DNA of 64,000 bases from Corynebacterium falsenii (GTDB taxonomy: Bacteria > Actinomycetota > Actinomycetes > Mycobacteriales > Mycobacteriaceae), in contig NZ_CP083646.1 in the NCBI RefSeq assembly GCF_020099275.1, positions 2,418,001 through 2,482,000 on the forward strand, given 5' to 3'. Below, piece after piece: positions 17,310-27,160 of this stretch. Made by a program: the position numbers and the translations under genes. Numbering within the stretch: position 1 is the first letter of the stretch; every line of letters begins with the position of its first letter. The notes under the pieces are model-generated. The model worked only from the letters and a program-made list of their open reading frames with translations. It had not been told where the DNA came from and did no database searches.

Positions 17310-18524
17310 CTAGCGCCAGAGCAACAGTGCATCGCCTTGGCCACCGCCACCACAGAGGGAAACGCCTGCGTGACCCTCACCGCGGCGCTTGAGCTCGTGG
17401 GCGGCGTGCACGACCAACCGCGCTCCCGAGCAGCCGATCGGGTGGCCCAAAGAAATGCCGCCACCGTGGATGTTCGTCTTCTCCAGCGGGTAGTTCAGAT
17501 CACGGAGAGACTGGATGGCCACCGACGCAAACGCCTCGTTGATCTCTAGGAAGTCCAGATCGTCGACGACCCACCCTGCCTTCTCCAAGGCTGCGGACAT
17601 GGCCTGTGAGGGCTGGGAGTGCAGCTTGGTGTCCGGACCAGCAGTCTGACCGTGAGCGCTCAGGGTGGCGAGCACCTCGAGTCCGTTGTCCTCGGCATAC
17701 GCGCGAGTGGTGAGAACCACGGACGCTGCACCATCGGAGATCTGGGATGCCGACGCTGCGGTGATCGTTCCGTCCTTGCGGAACGCCGGGCGCAACTTAG
17801 CGAGCCCCTCGGCGGTGGTTCCGGGTCGGATGCCTTCATCCTTAGTCACGGTAACCGTTTCCTTGCGGCCCTTGACCTCGATGGGAACGATCTCGTCGTC
17901 GAAGATGCCCTCCTCGGTGGCTTTTTCGGCGAGCTGGTGCGAGCGGGCAGCAACCTCGTCCTGCTCCTCGCGGGTGATGCCGCGATCTTCGTTGCCCTCG
18001 TCGGTTTCCAGACCCATGGCAGTGCCGTGCACCGCGTCGGAGAGGCCATCGCGCTCCAGGGAATCCTGCAGAGCCAGGGAGCCGTAGGACTTACCGGCGC
18101 GCACACCCGCAGCGAGGTGCGGAGCGTTGCTCATGGATTCCTGGCCGCCGGCAACCACCACGGTGGCGTCGCCCGTCTTAATCATGCGGGCAGCGCTGAT
18201 TATGGCGTCGAGACCAGAAAGGCAGACCTTGTTCACGGTCATGGCCGGCACCTGCATCGGCAGACCTGCGGCGACGGCGGACTGCTTGGCGGGGTTCTGA
18301 CCAGCACCGGCCTGCACCACCTGGCCCATGAGGACGTAATCAACCGTGTCGGCGGCGATTCCTGCCTGCTCCAGGGAAGCCTTGATGGTGGCAGCGCCCA
18401 GATCCACTGCGGACTTGGAAGCCAGCGAACCGAGCATGCGGCCTTGAGGCGTACGGGTCGCGCCTACGATGACAATATCTTCGGGGGCCTTGGGAGCTGC
18501 AGAACTAGCGTTGTGTTCAGCCAT
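17310..18524 (-). CDS. Acetyl-CoA C-acetyltransferase (thiolase)
   Basis: 404 residues, normal for biosynthetic or degradative thiolases. Seen: nucleophile Cys in NKVCLSGLDAI near residue 101, AGGQESMSNAPH, the NEAFA motif near 345, GHPIGCSGARLVVH with His and Cys near 375-380, and a C-terminal CGGGGQGDALLLWR. It would cleave acetoacetyl-CoA with CoA into two acetyl-CoA. As the last gene of the seven-gene operon it fits the final step after the CitE-like lyase and acyl-CoA synthetase. The chain length cannot be proved from sequence. Confidence 0.93.
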   Translation of the reverse strand: MAEHNASSAAPKAPEDIVIVGATRTPQGRMLGSLASKSAVDLGAATIKASLEQAGIAADTVDYVLMGQVVQAGAGQNPAKQSAVAAGLPMQVPAMTVNKVCLSGLDAIISAARMIKTGDATVVVAGGQESMSNAPHLAAGVRAGKSYGSLALQDSLERDGLSDAVHGTAMGLETDEGNEDRGITREEQDEVAARSHQLAEKATEEGIFDDEIVPIEVKGRKETVTVTKDEGIRPGTTAEGLAKLRPAFRKDGTITAASASQISDGAASVVLTTRAYAEDNGLEVLATLSAHGQTAGPDTKLHSQPSQAMSAALEKAGWVVDDLDFLEINEAFASVAIQSLRDLNYPLEKTNIHGGGISLGHPIGCSGARLVVHAAHELKRRGEGHAGVSLCGGGGQGDALLLWR

Positions 18525-18609
18525 AGTGTTTTCTCAACCTTTCCGTTTTGTCTACTTCACAGTGTTCCACAACACTGCCGGGCGGGGCCCTTATTTCCCC
18601 TACTTCCGG

Positions 18610-20319
18610 TTACTTCTGGTACATCCCCAGAATGTCGATGGCCTTCTCACGCATCTCAACCTTGCGCACCTTGCCCGAGAGCGTCATCGGGTATTCGGTG
18701 ACAATGTGCACGTACCGCGGGATCTTGTGGCGCGCCAGGTGGCCCTCGGAGAATTCGCGCAGGCTTTCTGCGGTGAGTGGCTCTGCCCCGTCGTTCATGA
18801 TGATCCAGGCCATGAGCTCCTCGCCGTACTTCTCGTCCGGCACACCAATGACCTGCACATCGGAGATATCCGGGTGGGAGTAAAGGAATTCCTCGATCTC
18901 GCGCGGGTAGAGGTTCTCGCCGCCGCGGATGACCATGTCCTTGATGCGGCCGGTGATCATCACGTAACCGTCGTCATCCATCATGCCTAGGTCGCCGGTG
19001 TGCATCCAGCCTTCCTCGTCGATGGCTTCGGCGGTCTTGACGGGCATGTCCCAGTAGCCCTTCATCACGGAGTAGCCACGCACCAGGACCTCGCCTTGGT
19101 CGTTACGCGGAACGATTTCGCAGGTATCCGGATGCACAATTTTGACTTCGATGTGGGGACCCGGCCGGCCCACGGTGTTCACACGCTTGTCGATCGGATC
19201 GTCGGGCAGAGTCTGGATCGACACCGGCGAGGTTTCGGTCATGCCGTAGCAAATGCCCACTTCCTTCATTCCCATGATGTCGATGACTTCCTGCATGGTC
19301 TTGGTGGGGCACGAAGTACCTGCCATGATGCCCGTCCGCAGGTGCGACAGGTCGAAGCTCTTGCCCGAGCTGGTGGCCAGGTCCTGCAGCTCGGCGATGA
19401 ACATGGTGGGCACACCGTACAGCGACGTGGCCTCGCCGTGGTGCACCGCTTCCAGTGCCGAGCGCGGGGTAAACACGGGGCCGGGAATGACCGTGGTCGC
19501 GCCGTGTGAGAAAGCACCGATGTTGCCCATCACCATGCCGAAGCAGTGGAAGAACGGCACGGGGATCACCACGCGGTCTTGGTCGGTGTAGCTCAACCGC
19601 TCGCCCACCATGAACCCGTTGTTGAGGATGTTGTGGTGGGTCAGCGTGGCGCCCTTGGCCATTCCCGTGGTTCCGGAGGTGTATTGAATGTTGATCGGGT
19701 CGTGCGGATCGAGCTGGTCCCGCACGGGGTTAAGGTCAACGATCGCGTGGTTGGACAGCTCGTTCCACCGCTCGGAGCCGAAGAAGATGACTTCCTTGAA
19801 GTTGTTATCAAACTCGTGCTCCGTGGTGTGGATCATCTTCCGGTAGTTCGAGTCCTTGAAGCGGCCAGCGGAGAACAGTGCTCGGATGCCCGCTTGGTTC
19901 ATCACGTAGTTCAGCTCGCGGGTCCGGTATGTCGGGTTGATGCACACGAGGATCGCACCGATCTCCGCCGTGGCGTACTGCACGATGGACCATTCCCACC
20001 GGTTGGGGGCCCAGATGCCGATGCGGTCGCCCTTGCGATAGCCGGCCGCGTGCAACCCGGATGCCAGCCGCTGCACCTTGCGGTGGAACTCGCTGTAGGT
20101 CATGTGCACGTCGCCGTAGAGGTCCACGATGGCCTCGTTGTCCGGGTACTGCGCCACGATGCGTGCCAGGTTCTGCCCCAGAGTCTCGTTGAGCAGCCGC
20201 ACGTCGGTGGGGCCGACGGAGTGCGACAGTGCCGGGTCGATCGTCGCGGGATCGGTCAACGTTGGGGTAGGTCGCCCCTCGGGAGCACCCAACAGGCGGG
20301 AAGTGGTGTGTGTAGTCAT
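18610..20319 (-). CDS. Acyl-CoA synthetase (AMP-forming), FadD35-like
   Basis: 569 residues, ANL superfamily. Motifs: the AMP-binding P-loop YTSGTTGMAKGATLTHHN near residue 212, YGMTETSPVS near 353, TGDLGMMDDDGYVMITGR near 440 and the catalytic lysine region SGKVRKVEMR close to the C-terminus. It joins a carboxylic acid to CoA using ATP. It lies between the CitE-like lyase and thiolase genes, and M. tuberculosis has fadD35 in the matching cluster. Plausible substrates are acetoacetate, itaconate or a medium branched acid. There is a 107-nt gap to the upstream gene with no clear terminator. Confidence 0.9.
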   Translation of the reverse strand: MTTHTTSRLLGAPEGRPTPTLTDPATIDPALSHSVGPTDVRLLNETLGQNLARIVAQYPDNEAIVDLYGDVHMTYSEFHRKVQRLASGLHAAGYRKGDRIGIWAPNRWEWSIVQYATAEIGAILVCINPTYRTRELNYVMNQAGIRALFSAGRFKDSNYRKMIHTTEHEFDNNFKEVIFFGSERWNELSNHAIVDLNPVRDQLDPHDPINIQYTSGTTGMAKGATLTHHNILNNGFMVGERLSYTDQDRVVIPVPFFHCFGMVMGNIGAFSHGATTVIPGPVFTPRSALEAVHHGEATSLYGVPTMFIAELQDLATSSGKSFDLSHLRTGIMAGTSCPTKTMQEVIDIMGMKEVGICYGMTETSPVSIQTLPDDPIDKRVNTVGRPGPHIEVKIVHPDTCEIVPRNDQGEVLVRGYSVMKGYWDMPVKTAEAIDEEGWMHTGDLGMMDDDGYVMITGRIKDMVIRGGENLYPREIEEFLYSHPDISDVQVIGVPDEKYGEELMAWIIMNDGAEPLTAESLREFSEGHLARHKIPRYVHIVTEYPMTLSGKVRKVEMREKAIDILGMYQK

Positions 20320-20426
20320 GATGGATACAACTCCTCGAGCACAAAGTGGAACGCTGGGGTTCGCACGGGGATTGAAAAGTGGTGAAAAAGGGGTGGAAAA
20401 CTGTGTCTGCCAGCTAGGTCTGTCAA

Positions 20427-21314
20427 CTAGGTGATGTTCGGACTCCGCAGCGCGATAACCTCCGCCTGCCGCAGCAGCGGGGCATCGATCATCTGCCCGT
20501 CCACGGCGAAGGCACCGGAGTTCTCCTTCGCCCCGGCGATCACCTTCCGCGCCCAGTCCTCCTGCTCCGGCGTGGGCTCATAGGCCTGCCGAATCGCGGG
20601 CACCAGCGCGGGGTGGATGCTCACCGTGGCGGCGAATCCACTGCCGGCTGCGTCCTCGGCTTCGGCCTCCGCACCGTCGACGTCAGCAGTATCAGCATGG
20701 ATCGAGTCCAGTGCAACGATTCCAGCGGCAGCAGCGTGGAGGAGAACCATGGAACGCACCATCCGGGGAACCTCCCGGTAGCCGCCCGGGTGGCCGGAGA
20801 TGCCGCCGCCGAGCGTGGGCGCTTCGTTGAGTCCGTAGCGCGATGAGGTCCCTCCCAAGGCCGCAGTCAGGTCTTCGGCTCCCCAGAACAGCGCGACCAC
20901 GTTGGGGTGGTTCGCGATCGCCGTGAGGTTGAGCACGCCCCTCGGTGTTTCGATGAGGGCGATCACGTTCCACCCATCTACGACGTCGGTGGGGGAGACT
21001 GTGGCGTCGAACAAAGAAAGATCTTCCATCTTCGGCACCATGACCTGATGGAAGGGGCTGCGCTGCACGGCTTCCACGTCGTCGAGGAAATCCGGCGAGC
21101 CCACGGGGTTGATGCGCACGATGGTGCGATTCGGGTCCAGGTCGCAGTCGATGATGTTGGTACGGGCCTCGGTGCGGTTCTCGGCGCGGCAGCCGTCCTC
21201 GAGGTCGAGGATCACCATGTCGGAACGGTCCGCAGCCTTGGCGAAGCGCTCGGGGCGATCGGCCGGGGCAAACAGCAGCGCGGGGCCGGCGGGGAGCCAG
21301 GTCAGGGAACTCAT
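20427..21314 (-). CDS. CitE-like HpcH/HpaI-family acyl-CoA lyase
   Basis: 295 residues from ATG 21312-21314, which overlaps the maoC stop by 4 nt (ATGA). An open frame extends further upstream but only inside maoC. TIM-barrel motifs: LLFAPADRPERFAKA, DMVILDLEDGC, then RINPVGSPDF, MVPKMED, IALIETPRGVLN and LFWGAEDL. The family cleaves 3-hydroxyacyl-CoA or malyl-type CoA esters using Mg2+. The closest known context is Rv2498c, reported as an (R)-3-hydroxy-3-methylglutaryl-CoA/citramalyl-CoA lyase serving leucine breakdown and itaconate removal. A Glu/Ala-rich insertion (AEAEAEDAAGS) lies near residue 230. Confidence 0.88.
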   Translation of the reverse strand: MSSLTWLPAGPALLFAPADRPERFAKAADRSDMVILDLEDGCRAENRTEARTNIIDCDLDPNRTIVRINPVGSPDFLDDVEAVQRSPFHQVMVPKMEDLSLFDATVSPTDVVDGWNVIALIETPRGVLNLTAIANHPNVVALFWGAEDLTAALGGTSSRYGLNEAPTLGGGISGHPGGYREVPRMVRSMVLLHAAAAGIVALDSIHADTADVDGAEAEAEDAAGSGFAATVSIHPALVPAIRQAYEPTPEQEDWARKVIAGAKENSGAFAVDGQMIDAPLLRQAEVIALRSPNIT

Positions 21315-21853
21315 GCCTGGCCTCCCTGTACTTCCGGGGCATTCGGTACTTCCGGGGCATCCGCCACCGGCCGGCACTGCATCATCGTGCTGCGGGTGGC
21401 CGTGCACACCACGGTGCCCTCCTGGTTGCGACCAATGTGGTGCAGCTCCACGATGCCCTGGTTCGGCCGGGAAGAAGACAGGCGCTTGCCGATGACCTTC
21501 GTCTCGGCGTAGAGGGTATCGCCGTGGAACATCGGCGCGGGGAAGGTGATCTCCTTGAAGCCGAGGTTCGCCACGATGGTGCCGAGGGTGAGCTGGGAAA
21601 CGCTCAGCCCGACCACCGTGGAGAGGGTGAGCATCGAGTTCACCAGGCGCTCGCCGCGGAAGCCGGGCTGGGTGGCGGCCCAGGCGGCGTCGAGGTGCAG
21701 TGGCTGGGTGTTCATCGTCTGGGTGGTGAACAGCGTGTTGTCCGCCTCGGTGATGGTTCGGCCGGGGCGGTGCAGGTAGGTGGTGCATTCCTGAAATTCC
21801 TCGAACCACAGGCCGCGCTGGACAACTGCCTGCTCGGGTGCGGGGGTGGTCAT
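21311..21853 (-). CDS. MaoC-family hydratase
   Basis: 180 residues with a single hot-dog fold. Seen: the start of the substrate pocket (TITEADNTLFTTQTMNTQPLHLD, near residue 35), then GERLVNSMLTLSTVVGLSVSQ and FHGDTLYAETKVIGKR. The family adds water to enoyl-CoA. In this operon it would hydrate 3-methylglutaconyl-CoA or an itaconyl-type CoA ester ahead of the CitE-like lyase, with which it overlaps by 4 nt. The corresponding M. tuberculosis gene is Rv2499c. Confidence 0.88.
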   Translation of the reverse strand: MTTPAPEQAVVQRGLWFEEFQECTTYLHRPGRTITEADNTLFTTQTMNTQPLHLDAAWAATQPGFRGERLVNSMLTLSTVVGLSVSQLTLGTIVANLGFKEITFPAPMFHGDTLYAETKVIGKRLSSSRPNQGIVELHHIGRNQEGTVVCTATRSTMMQCRPVADAPEVPNAPEVQGGQA

Positions 21854-21921
21854 GGTGTCACAATCTCCTTCTGTGGGCTCTCGCTTGACTCGCGCTAGGT
21901 TGTCGCCGGGCTCGGCTCTCT

Positions 21922-23067
21922 CTACAGCCCCAGCGCCTTCGCAATGAGCATCTGCTGCACCTCGGTAGTGCCCTCACCGATCTCCAGGATCTTGGAGTCG
22001 CGGTAGTGCCGAGACACGCGGTATTCGTTCATGAAGCCGTAGCCGCCGTGGATCTGGGTGGCGTCGCGAGCGTTGTCCATCGCGGCTTCGGAGCACACCA
22101 TCTTCGCGATGCTGGCTTCCTTGGAGAAGTCCTGGCCCGCGACCATCTTCGCTGCCGCGGCGTACCACGCCTGCCGCGCGGTGAAGGCCCGCGCCTCCAT
22201 CCGAGCGATCTTAAAGCTCACGGCTTGGTAGGAGCTGATGGGTTGGCCGAAGCTGGTGCGTTCTTGGGCGTAGCGCACGCATTCGTCCACGCAGCCCTGC
22301 GCAGCGCCGGTGGCCAGCGCAGCGATGGCCACGCGGCCTTCCTGCAGGATGGAAAGGAACTGAGCGTAGCCGCGCCCCTTCTCCCCCAGCAGGTTCTCCT
22401 TGGGTACGCGCACGTCGCTGAAGGTCAGCGGGTGGGTGTCGGAGGCGTTCCAGCCGACCTTGTCGTAGCCCGGCTCCGCGGTGAACCCGGGTGTGCCGCT
22501 GGGCACGATGATGGCGGAGATTTCCTTCTTGCCGTTATCCTTCTGCCCGGTCACGGCGGTGACGGTCACGAGCTTGGTGATGTCGGTTCCCGAGTTGGTG
22601 ATGAATTGCTTGTTGCCGTTGATCACCCACTCATCGCCGTCCTCCTTCGCGGTGGTCTTAGTGCCGCCCGCATCGGAACCGGCTTCCGGCTCGGTGAGGC
22701 CGAAACCCGCCAGGCCTTCGCCCGCGACAAGCTCTGGCAGCCACTTCTGCTTCTGCTCCTCGGTGCCGAAGCGGTAGATGGGCATGATGCCCAGCGAGAC
22801 CCCTGCTTCCAGGGTGATGGCAACGGACTGGTCCACGCGGGCGAGCTCCTCCAGCGCGATGCCCAGCGCCATGTAATCGCCACCCATGCCGCCGTATTCT
22901 TCGCTGATGGGCAGGCCGAACAGGCCCATTTGGCCCATCTGCTTGACCACGTCGTAGGGGAAACTGTGCTCCTTGTCGTGCTTGGCCGCGACCGGGTCGA
23001 CGACCTCGTTGGCGAACTGTTCCACGCTGCGGCGAAGTTCTTCGTGCTCGGGGCTGAGAATGCTCAT
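21922..23067 (-). CDS. Acyl-CoA dehydrogenase
   Basis: 381 residues from ATG 23065-23067 with AAGGAGAA upstream; a longer reading from 23157 would enter the carboxylase gene and has no site. Seen: FAD/substrate contacts in GLTEPEAGSDAGGTKT near residue 130, QFITNSG, a core segment FGQPISSYQAVSFKIARM, and HGGYGFMNEYRVSRHYRDSKILEIGEGTTEVQ at the end, which has the catalytic Glu in its standard place rather than the isovaleryl type. It removes two hydrogens from a short or branched acyl-CoA and passes electrons to ETF. It matches Rv2500c (FadE19) in position. Confidence 0.93.
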   Translation of the reverse strand: MSILSPEHEELRRSVEQFANEVVDPVAAKHDKEHSFPYDVVKQMGQMGLFGLPISEEYGGMGGDYMALGIALEELARVDQSVAITLEAGVSLGIMPIYRFGTEEQKQKWLPELVAGEGLAGFGLTEPEAGSDAGGTKTTAKEDGDEWVINGNKQFITNSGTDITKLVTVTAVTGQKDNGKKEISAIIVPSGTPGFTAEPGYDKVGWNASDTHPLTFSDVRVPKENLLGEKGRGYAQFLSILQEGRVAIAALATGAAQGCVDECVRYAQERTSFGQPISSYQAVSFKIARMEARAFTARQAWYAAAAKMVAGQDFSKEASIAKMVCSEAAMDNARDATQIHGGYGFMNEYRVSRHYRDSKILEIGEGTTEVQQMLIAKALGL

Positions 23068-23128
23068 GGGGTTCTCCTTGTTGGTTTTGTGGGTTGTTTG
23101 TCGCTTGTTTGTTGCTGGTTGTCTGTGG

Positions 23129-25264
23129 TCACTCTTCGTGTTTTTCGACGCCGGCAAGCACCTCCCCGGTCGTCACCTTGTCTCCCACGCCGACGTGCAC
23201 GGTGACCTGCCCGGAATGGGCCGCGGTGAGCGTGTGCTCCATCTTCATGGCCTCGATGACCAGCACTGCCTGACCTTCGGCGACCTCCTCGCCGTCTGCG
23301 ACTTCGATGGAGATAACCGTGCCGGGCATGGGGCTGGTGATGTCCGCATCCCCTGCGGCGGCCTCAGCCAGCGCGGCGGAGCGGGAGAGCTGCTGGAGCT
23401 CATAGCTGCCCGAGGGGCCGGAGAGGACAAGGTGCTGTCCGTGCGAGGTGGCGATGGTCCAGCGCTGGGTGGGCACGATCTCACCGTGTGCGCCGTCGGT
23501 GCCCTGTTCGGTGCCCCGTTTGGTGCCCTCAGCATGCTCTGCGAGCTGAACGCAGTCGTCACCGCTGTTGATGACCGCGAAGCTCACGTGTTCCGGGGCC
23601 GCAGCCTCGTCTTCACCCTCCTGCGCTGAGCCCTCCTGCACCGGGGCGACCGTGGCCGACCAGGTGGACCCATCCACGCCGCGCTGCAGCTCGACCTCCT
23701 TGACGCCTTGCGCAGAGCCGTCACCGAGCAGCAGGCGGATCGGCGCGCTCGTCCCCCCGGCGCGCCAGGAATCTCCGCTGGTCCAGGCGGATCCCAGCGT
23801 GTCGTGACCGCGCCGGGTCTGGCGCGCCGCAGCGAGAGCCGCCACCACGTAGGCCATCGCTGGGGTTGCGGGATCTCGGTAATCCCCCACGATCTCGTCG
23901 AGCAGGCCGGTATGCATGTCGCCGCGGACAACGTCCGGGTAGGTGACCAGGAAGCGGTTGAAGTTGATGTTCGTCACCAAACCGCCCACGACCGTGTGGC
24001 CCAGTGCCTGGTCCAGTCGGCTCAGGGCCTGATCGCGGTTGCTGCCGTGGGTGATGATCTTGGCCAACATGGGGTCGTAATCGCTGCCGATGACCTGCCC
24101 CTCACGCACACCGGAATCGACGCGCACGCCCGAGGTCTGCGGCCACTTCAACTCGGTAATGGTGCCGCCGGTGGGCAGGAACCCGCCCGCCGGGTCCTCG
24201 GCGTACACGCGGGCTTCTACGGCATGGCCGGTGAGCGTGATCTGCTCCTGGGCCAGCGGCAACTCCTCGCCGCGAGCCACGCGGATTTGCCACTCCACAA
24301 GATCCACACCGGTGACCAGCTCGGTGACGGGGTGCTCCACCTGCAGGCGGGTGTTCATCTCCATGAAGAAAAAGCGCTCCGGCTGCTTGGCGGAGACGAT
24401 GAACTCCACCGTCCCGGCACCGCGGTAGCCGCATGCCCGGGCCGCATCGCAGGCGGACTGTCCGATCTCCTCGCGCGTGGCCTCATCCAGCAGGGCCGAG
24501 GGGGCTTCCTCGATAACCTTCTGGTGGCGGCGCTGCAGCGAACACTCGCGTTCGCCGAGATGAACCACATTGCCGTGCTCGTCGGCCACGATCTGCACCT
24601 CGATGTGGCGCGGGGTGTCCACGAAGTGCTCCAGGAACAGGCTGTCATCGCCGAAGGAGCTGGCGGCCTCGCGGCGCGCGGAGACCAGGGCCTTCGGCAA
24701 ATCGTCTGGGTTATCTACCCGGTGCATGCCCTTTCCGCCGCCACCGGCGGAGGGCTTGATGAGTACTGGGGAGCCAATCTCCGGCGCCGCGGCGATGATC
24801 TCCTCGTCCGTGAGGCCCGGGCGGGAAATGCCGGGGACCGTCGGCACGTCGCGGGATTCCACCGTGGCGCGTGCGGTGATCTTGTCACCCATCTTGTCGA
24901 TCGCGGTGGCCGGCGGGCCGATGAAGACGATGCCCTCCTCCTCGCAGCGGCGAGCAAAGGCCGCGTTCTCGGAGAGGAAGCCGTACCCCGGGTGGATCGC
25001 CTGGGCACCGCTGGCGCGCGCAGCGGCGATCACCTTATCGATGTTGAGATACGATTCCGCCGCAGCGGCGGGGCCTACGTTGACCGCCGTATCAGCGGCG
25101 AGGACGTGGGGGGCGTGGGCGTCGGCGTCGGAGTAAATAGCGACCGCCCGCAAGCCCATCCGGTGCACGGTGCGAATAACCCGAACCGCGATCTCACCGC
25201 GATTGGCAATGAGGACAGTATCGAATGCGTCAGATGCGTCAGAGGTCGTAGCGTGTGTGTTCAC
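23129..25264 (-). CDS. accA1: Biotin-dependent acyl-CoA carboxylase, biotin carboxylase/BCCP subunit
   Basis: 711 residues. Biotin carboxylase domain first: DTVLIANRGEIAVRVIRT, AIHPGYGFLSENA, the ATP-grasp loop PSAGGGGKGMH and the active-site segment EMNTRLQVEHPVTE near residue 300. A middle linker domain and an acidic Gly/Glu-rich stretch about 560-590 follow. The biotin carboxyl carrier domain at the end has VIEAMKMEHTL with the biotinyl lysine. It carboxylates biotin with bicarbonate and ATP. It partners with the carboxyltransferase encoded 42 nt upstream. Context points to methylcrotonyl-CoA (leucine) as substrate; propionyl- or acetyl-CoA cannot be excluded. Confidence 0.92.
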   Translation of the reverse strand: MNTHATTSDASDAFDTVLIANRGEIAVRVIRTVHRMGLRAVAIYSDADAHAPHVLAADTAVNVGPAAAAESYLNIDKVIAAARASGAQAIHPGYGFLSENAAFARRCEEEGIVFIGPPATAIDKMGDKITARATVESRDVPTVPGISRPGLTDEEIIAAAPEIGSPVLIKPSAGGGGKGMHRVDNPDDLPKALVSARREAASSFGDDSLFLEHFVDTPRHIEVQIVADEHGNVVHLGERECSLQRRHQKVIEEAPSALLDEATREEIGQSACDAARACGYRGAGTVEFIVSAKQPERFFFMEMNTRLQVEHPVTELVTGVDLVEWQIRVARGEELPLAQEQITLTGHAVEARVYAEDPAGGFLPTGGTITELKWPQTSGVRVDSGVREGQVIGSDYDPMLAKIITHGSNRDQALSRLDQALGHTVVGGLVTNINFNRFLVTYPDVVRGDMHTGLLDEIVGDYRDPATPAMAYVVAALAAARQTRRGHDTLGSAWTSGDSWRAGGTSAPIRLLLGDGSAQGVKEVELQRGVDGSTWSATVAPVQEGSAQEGEDEAAAPEHVSFAVINSGDDCVQLAEHAEGTKRGTEQGTDGAHGEIVPTQRWTIATSHGQHLVLSGPSGSYELQQLSRSAALAEAAAGDADITSPMPGTVISIEVADGEEVAEGQAVLVIEAMKMEHTLTAAHSGQVTVHVGVGDKVTTGEVLAGVEKHEE

Positions 25265-25306
25265 GAGGGAGCCTTACATACTCGGTGGCGGGAAAAGTGC
25301 AGTGAG

Positions 25307-26899
25307 CTACATGCGGAAGATGCCGAAGCCGGTGGGGGTGGATTCGCCTTGGGCGCAGATGTCCAAGGCCATGGCGAGGGTGCGGCGGGTGTCGGCCGGG
25401 TCAATCACGCCGTCGTCCCACAACCGGGCGGTGGAGTACCAGCAGGTGGACTTCTCGTCGAACATCTCGCGGATCGGCTTTTCGAACTCCTCCTGCTCCT
25501 CGGCACTCCACTGCTCGCCGGCGCGCTCGATCTGCGCGCGGCGAACGGTGGACAGGGTCATCGCCGCCTGCGGACCACCCATGACGGCGATGCGGGCGTT
25601 CGGCCACATCCACAAAAAGCGCGGCGAGTAAGCGCGGCCGCACATCGAGTAGTTGCCCGCGCCGAACGCGCCACCGGTGACGACCGTGAGCTTGGGCACG
25701 GAGGCGGTGGCCACGGCGTTGACCATCTTCGCGCCGTGCTTGGCGATGCCGCCCTCCTCGTACTGCCGGCCGACCATGAAGCCGGTGGTGTTCTGGAGGA
25801 AGATCAGCGGAATGCGGCGCTGCTCGCACAGCTCAATGAAGTGCGCGCCCTTCACAGCGGCTTCGGAAAAGATCACGCCGTTGTTGGCAATAATGCCGAC
25901 CTGGTGGCCCTCAATGCGGGCGAAGGCGGTGACGATGGAGGAGCCGTATTCCGCCTTGAACTCGTGGATGGAGCCAGCATCGGTGATGGTCTCGATGACG
26001 TCGTGGGCATCGTAGGGGATCTTCGGATCCGTGGGCACGATGTCGTAGAGGTCGGTCTGCGGACGGGGAGGATCCTGCGGTTCCTGCTTGAGCCATGGGG
26101 TGGGGGCGTTTTCGGGAAGGGTGGCCACGATGTTGCGCATGCGGCGCAGGGCATCGTTGTCATCGCTGGCGAGGTGGTCGGTCACGCCCGAGATGCGGGA
26201 GTGCATGGCGCCGCCGCCGAGCTCCTCTGGGGTGACGTCCTCACCCGTGGCGGCCTTCACCAGCGGTGGGCCGGCGAGGAAGATGGTGCCCTGGTTCTCC
26301 ACGATGATGGCCTCATCACTCATGGCCGGCACGTAGGCTCCGCCCGCGGTGCAGGAGCCCATGACGGCGGAGAGCTGCGGGATGCCCTTGGCGGACATAC
26401 GGGCCTGGTTGTAGAAGATGCGGCCGAAGTGATCGCGGTCGGGGAAGACCTCGTCCTGGTTGAGCAGCATGGCTCCGCCGGAATCGACGAGGTAGATGCA
26501 CGGCAGGTTGTTGGCCTCGGCGATTTCCTGGGCGCGAAGGTGCTTCTTCACCGTCATGGGGTAGTACGTGCCGCCGGAGACGGTGGCATCGTTGGCGGCG
26601 ACGAGGCAGAGGCGGCCCTCGATGAGGCCGATACCGGCGATGAGTCCGGCGGCGGGAGCCTTGCCGTTGTACATATCCTCGGCGGCCAGGGGCGCGATCT
26701 CGAGGAAGGGGCTGCCGGGATCCAGCAGGTTGGTGATGCGATCACGCGGCAGCAGCTTGCCGCGCGACTCGTGGCGGGCGCGGGCCTTCTCCCCTCCCCC
26801 CTGGGCGGCGCGCTGGAGGCGGGAGTTCAGCTCGGCGACCAAGTCGGCGTGAGTCGTGCCTGCGAGGTCGCGGGTGGTTTGCTGAGACTCTTCTGACAT
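25307..26899 (-). CDS. accD1: Acyl-CoA carboxylase, carboxyltransferase subunit
   Basis: 530 residues from ATG 26897-26899, with GGGAGGACC before it. It is a typical crotonase-fold carboxyltransferase pair: the N half with [13 protein letters not shown], then [37 protein letters not shown], and [16 protein letters not shown]; the C half with [27 protein letters not shown] and [16 protein letters not shown]. The KHGAKMV and [18 protein letters not shown] forms resemble methylcrotonyl-CoA carboxylase beta subunits. It moves CO2 from biotin to the acyl-CoA. It is the first gene of the operon; a TetR operator lies 35 nt before its start. Confidence 0.93.
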   Translation of the reverse strand: MSEESQQTTRDLAGTTHADLVAELNSRLQRAAQGGGEKARARHESRGKLLPRDRITNLLDPGSPFLEIAPLAAEDMYNGKAPAAGLIAGIGLIEGRLCLVAANDATVSGGTYYPMTVKKHLRAQEIAEANNLPCIYLVDSGGAMLLNQDEVFPDRDHFGRIFYNQARMSAKGIPQLSAVMGSCTAGGAYVPAMSDEAIIVENQGTIFLAGPPLVKAATGEDVTPEELGGGAMHSRISGVTDHLASDDNDALRRMRNIVATLPENAPTPWLKQEPQDPPRPQTDLYDIVPTDPKIPYDAHDVIETITDAGSIHEFKAEYGSSIVTAFARIEGHQVGIIANNGVIFSEAAVKGAHFIELCEQRRIPLIFLQNTTGFMVGRQYEEGGIAKHGAKMVNAVATASVPKLTVVTGGAFGAGNYSMCGRAYSPRFLWMWPNARIAVMGGPQAAMTLSTVRRAQIERAGEQWSAEEQEEFEKPIREMFDEKSTCWYSTARLWDDGVIDPADTRRTLAMALDICAQGESTPTGFGIFRM

Positions 26900-26933
26900 G
26901 AGGGTCCTCCCTGTGTGACGAGCAATCAATTCG

Positions 26934-26949
26934 GTTAATGGTGATTAAC
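26934..26949 (-). promoter_or_regulatory. TetR operator upstream of accD1 operon
   Basis: GTTAATGGTGATTAAC with mirrored 6-bp arms and a GGTG centre. A 15/16 match occurs before the tetR gene at 27793-27808. Confidence 0.75.
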
Positions 26950-27049
26950 GGAATGTGTTGAAGCACACAGTAATGTGTTCTGCGCCACACTCAAGAGGGG
27001 CTGATCGAATTTGTCAGCAAAATGTTTAGTGGCAACAAACAAGCAGGTC

Positions 27050-27073
27050 GACTCACCCCCACTCGGGGGAGTC
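27050..27073 (-). terminator. Candidate terminator of tetR
   Basis: Stem of GACTC-CCCCC (27050-27060) with GGGGGAGTC (27065-27073), downstream of the tetR stop. There is no direct T-run. Confidence 0.5.
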
Positions 27074-27160
27074 GCGATCGGGAGATGTCACGCCGCCGAG
27101 CTCACAGACCCCCGCAATTAGCTATACGCAGACACACACCCAGGTTCAGCGCAGGTCGAT

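Noticed and set aside
21315..21809. N-terminal extension of the CitE-like protein to 460 residues
   Set aside because: It lies within maoC in another frame. ATG 21314 overlaps the maoC stop in the usual ATGA form.
23708..26896. Open frame of over 1000 codons on the plus strand
   Set aside because: It is antisense to accA1 and accD1, which have clear motifs and ribosome sites. Long antisense frames are common at this G+C content.
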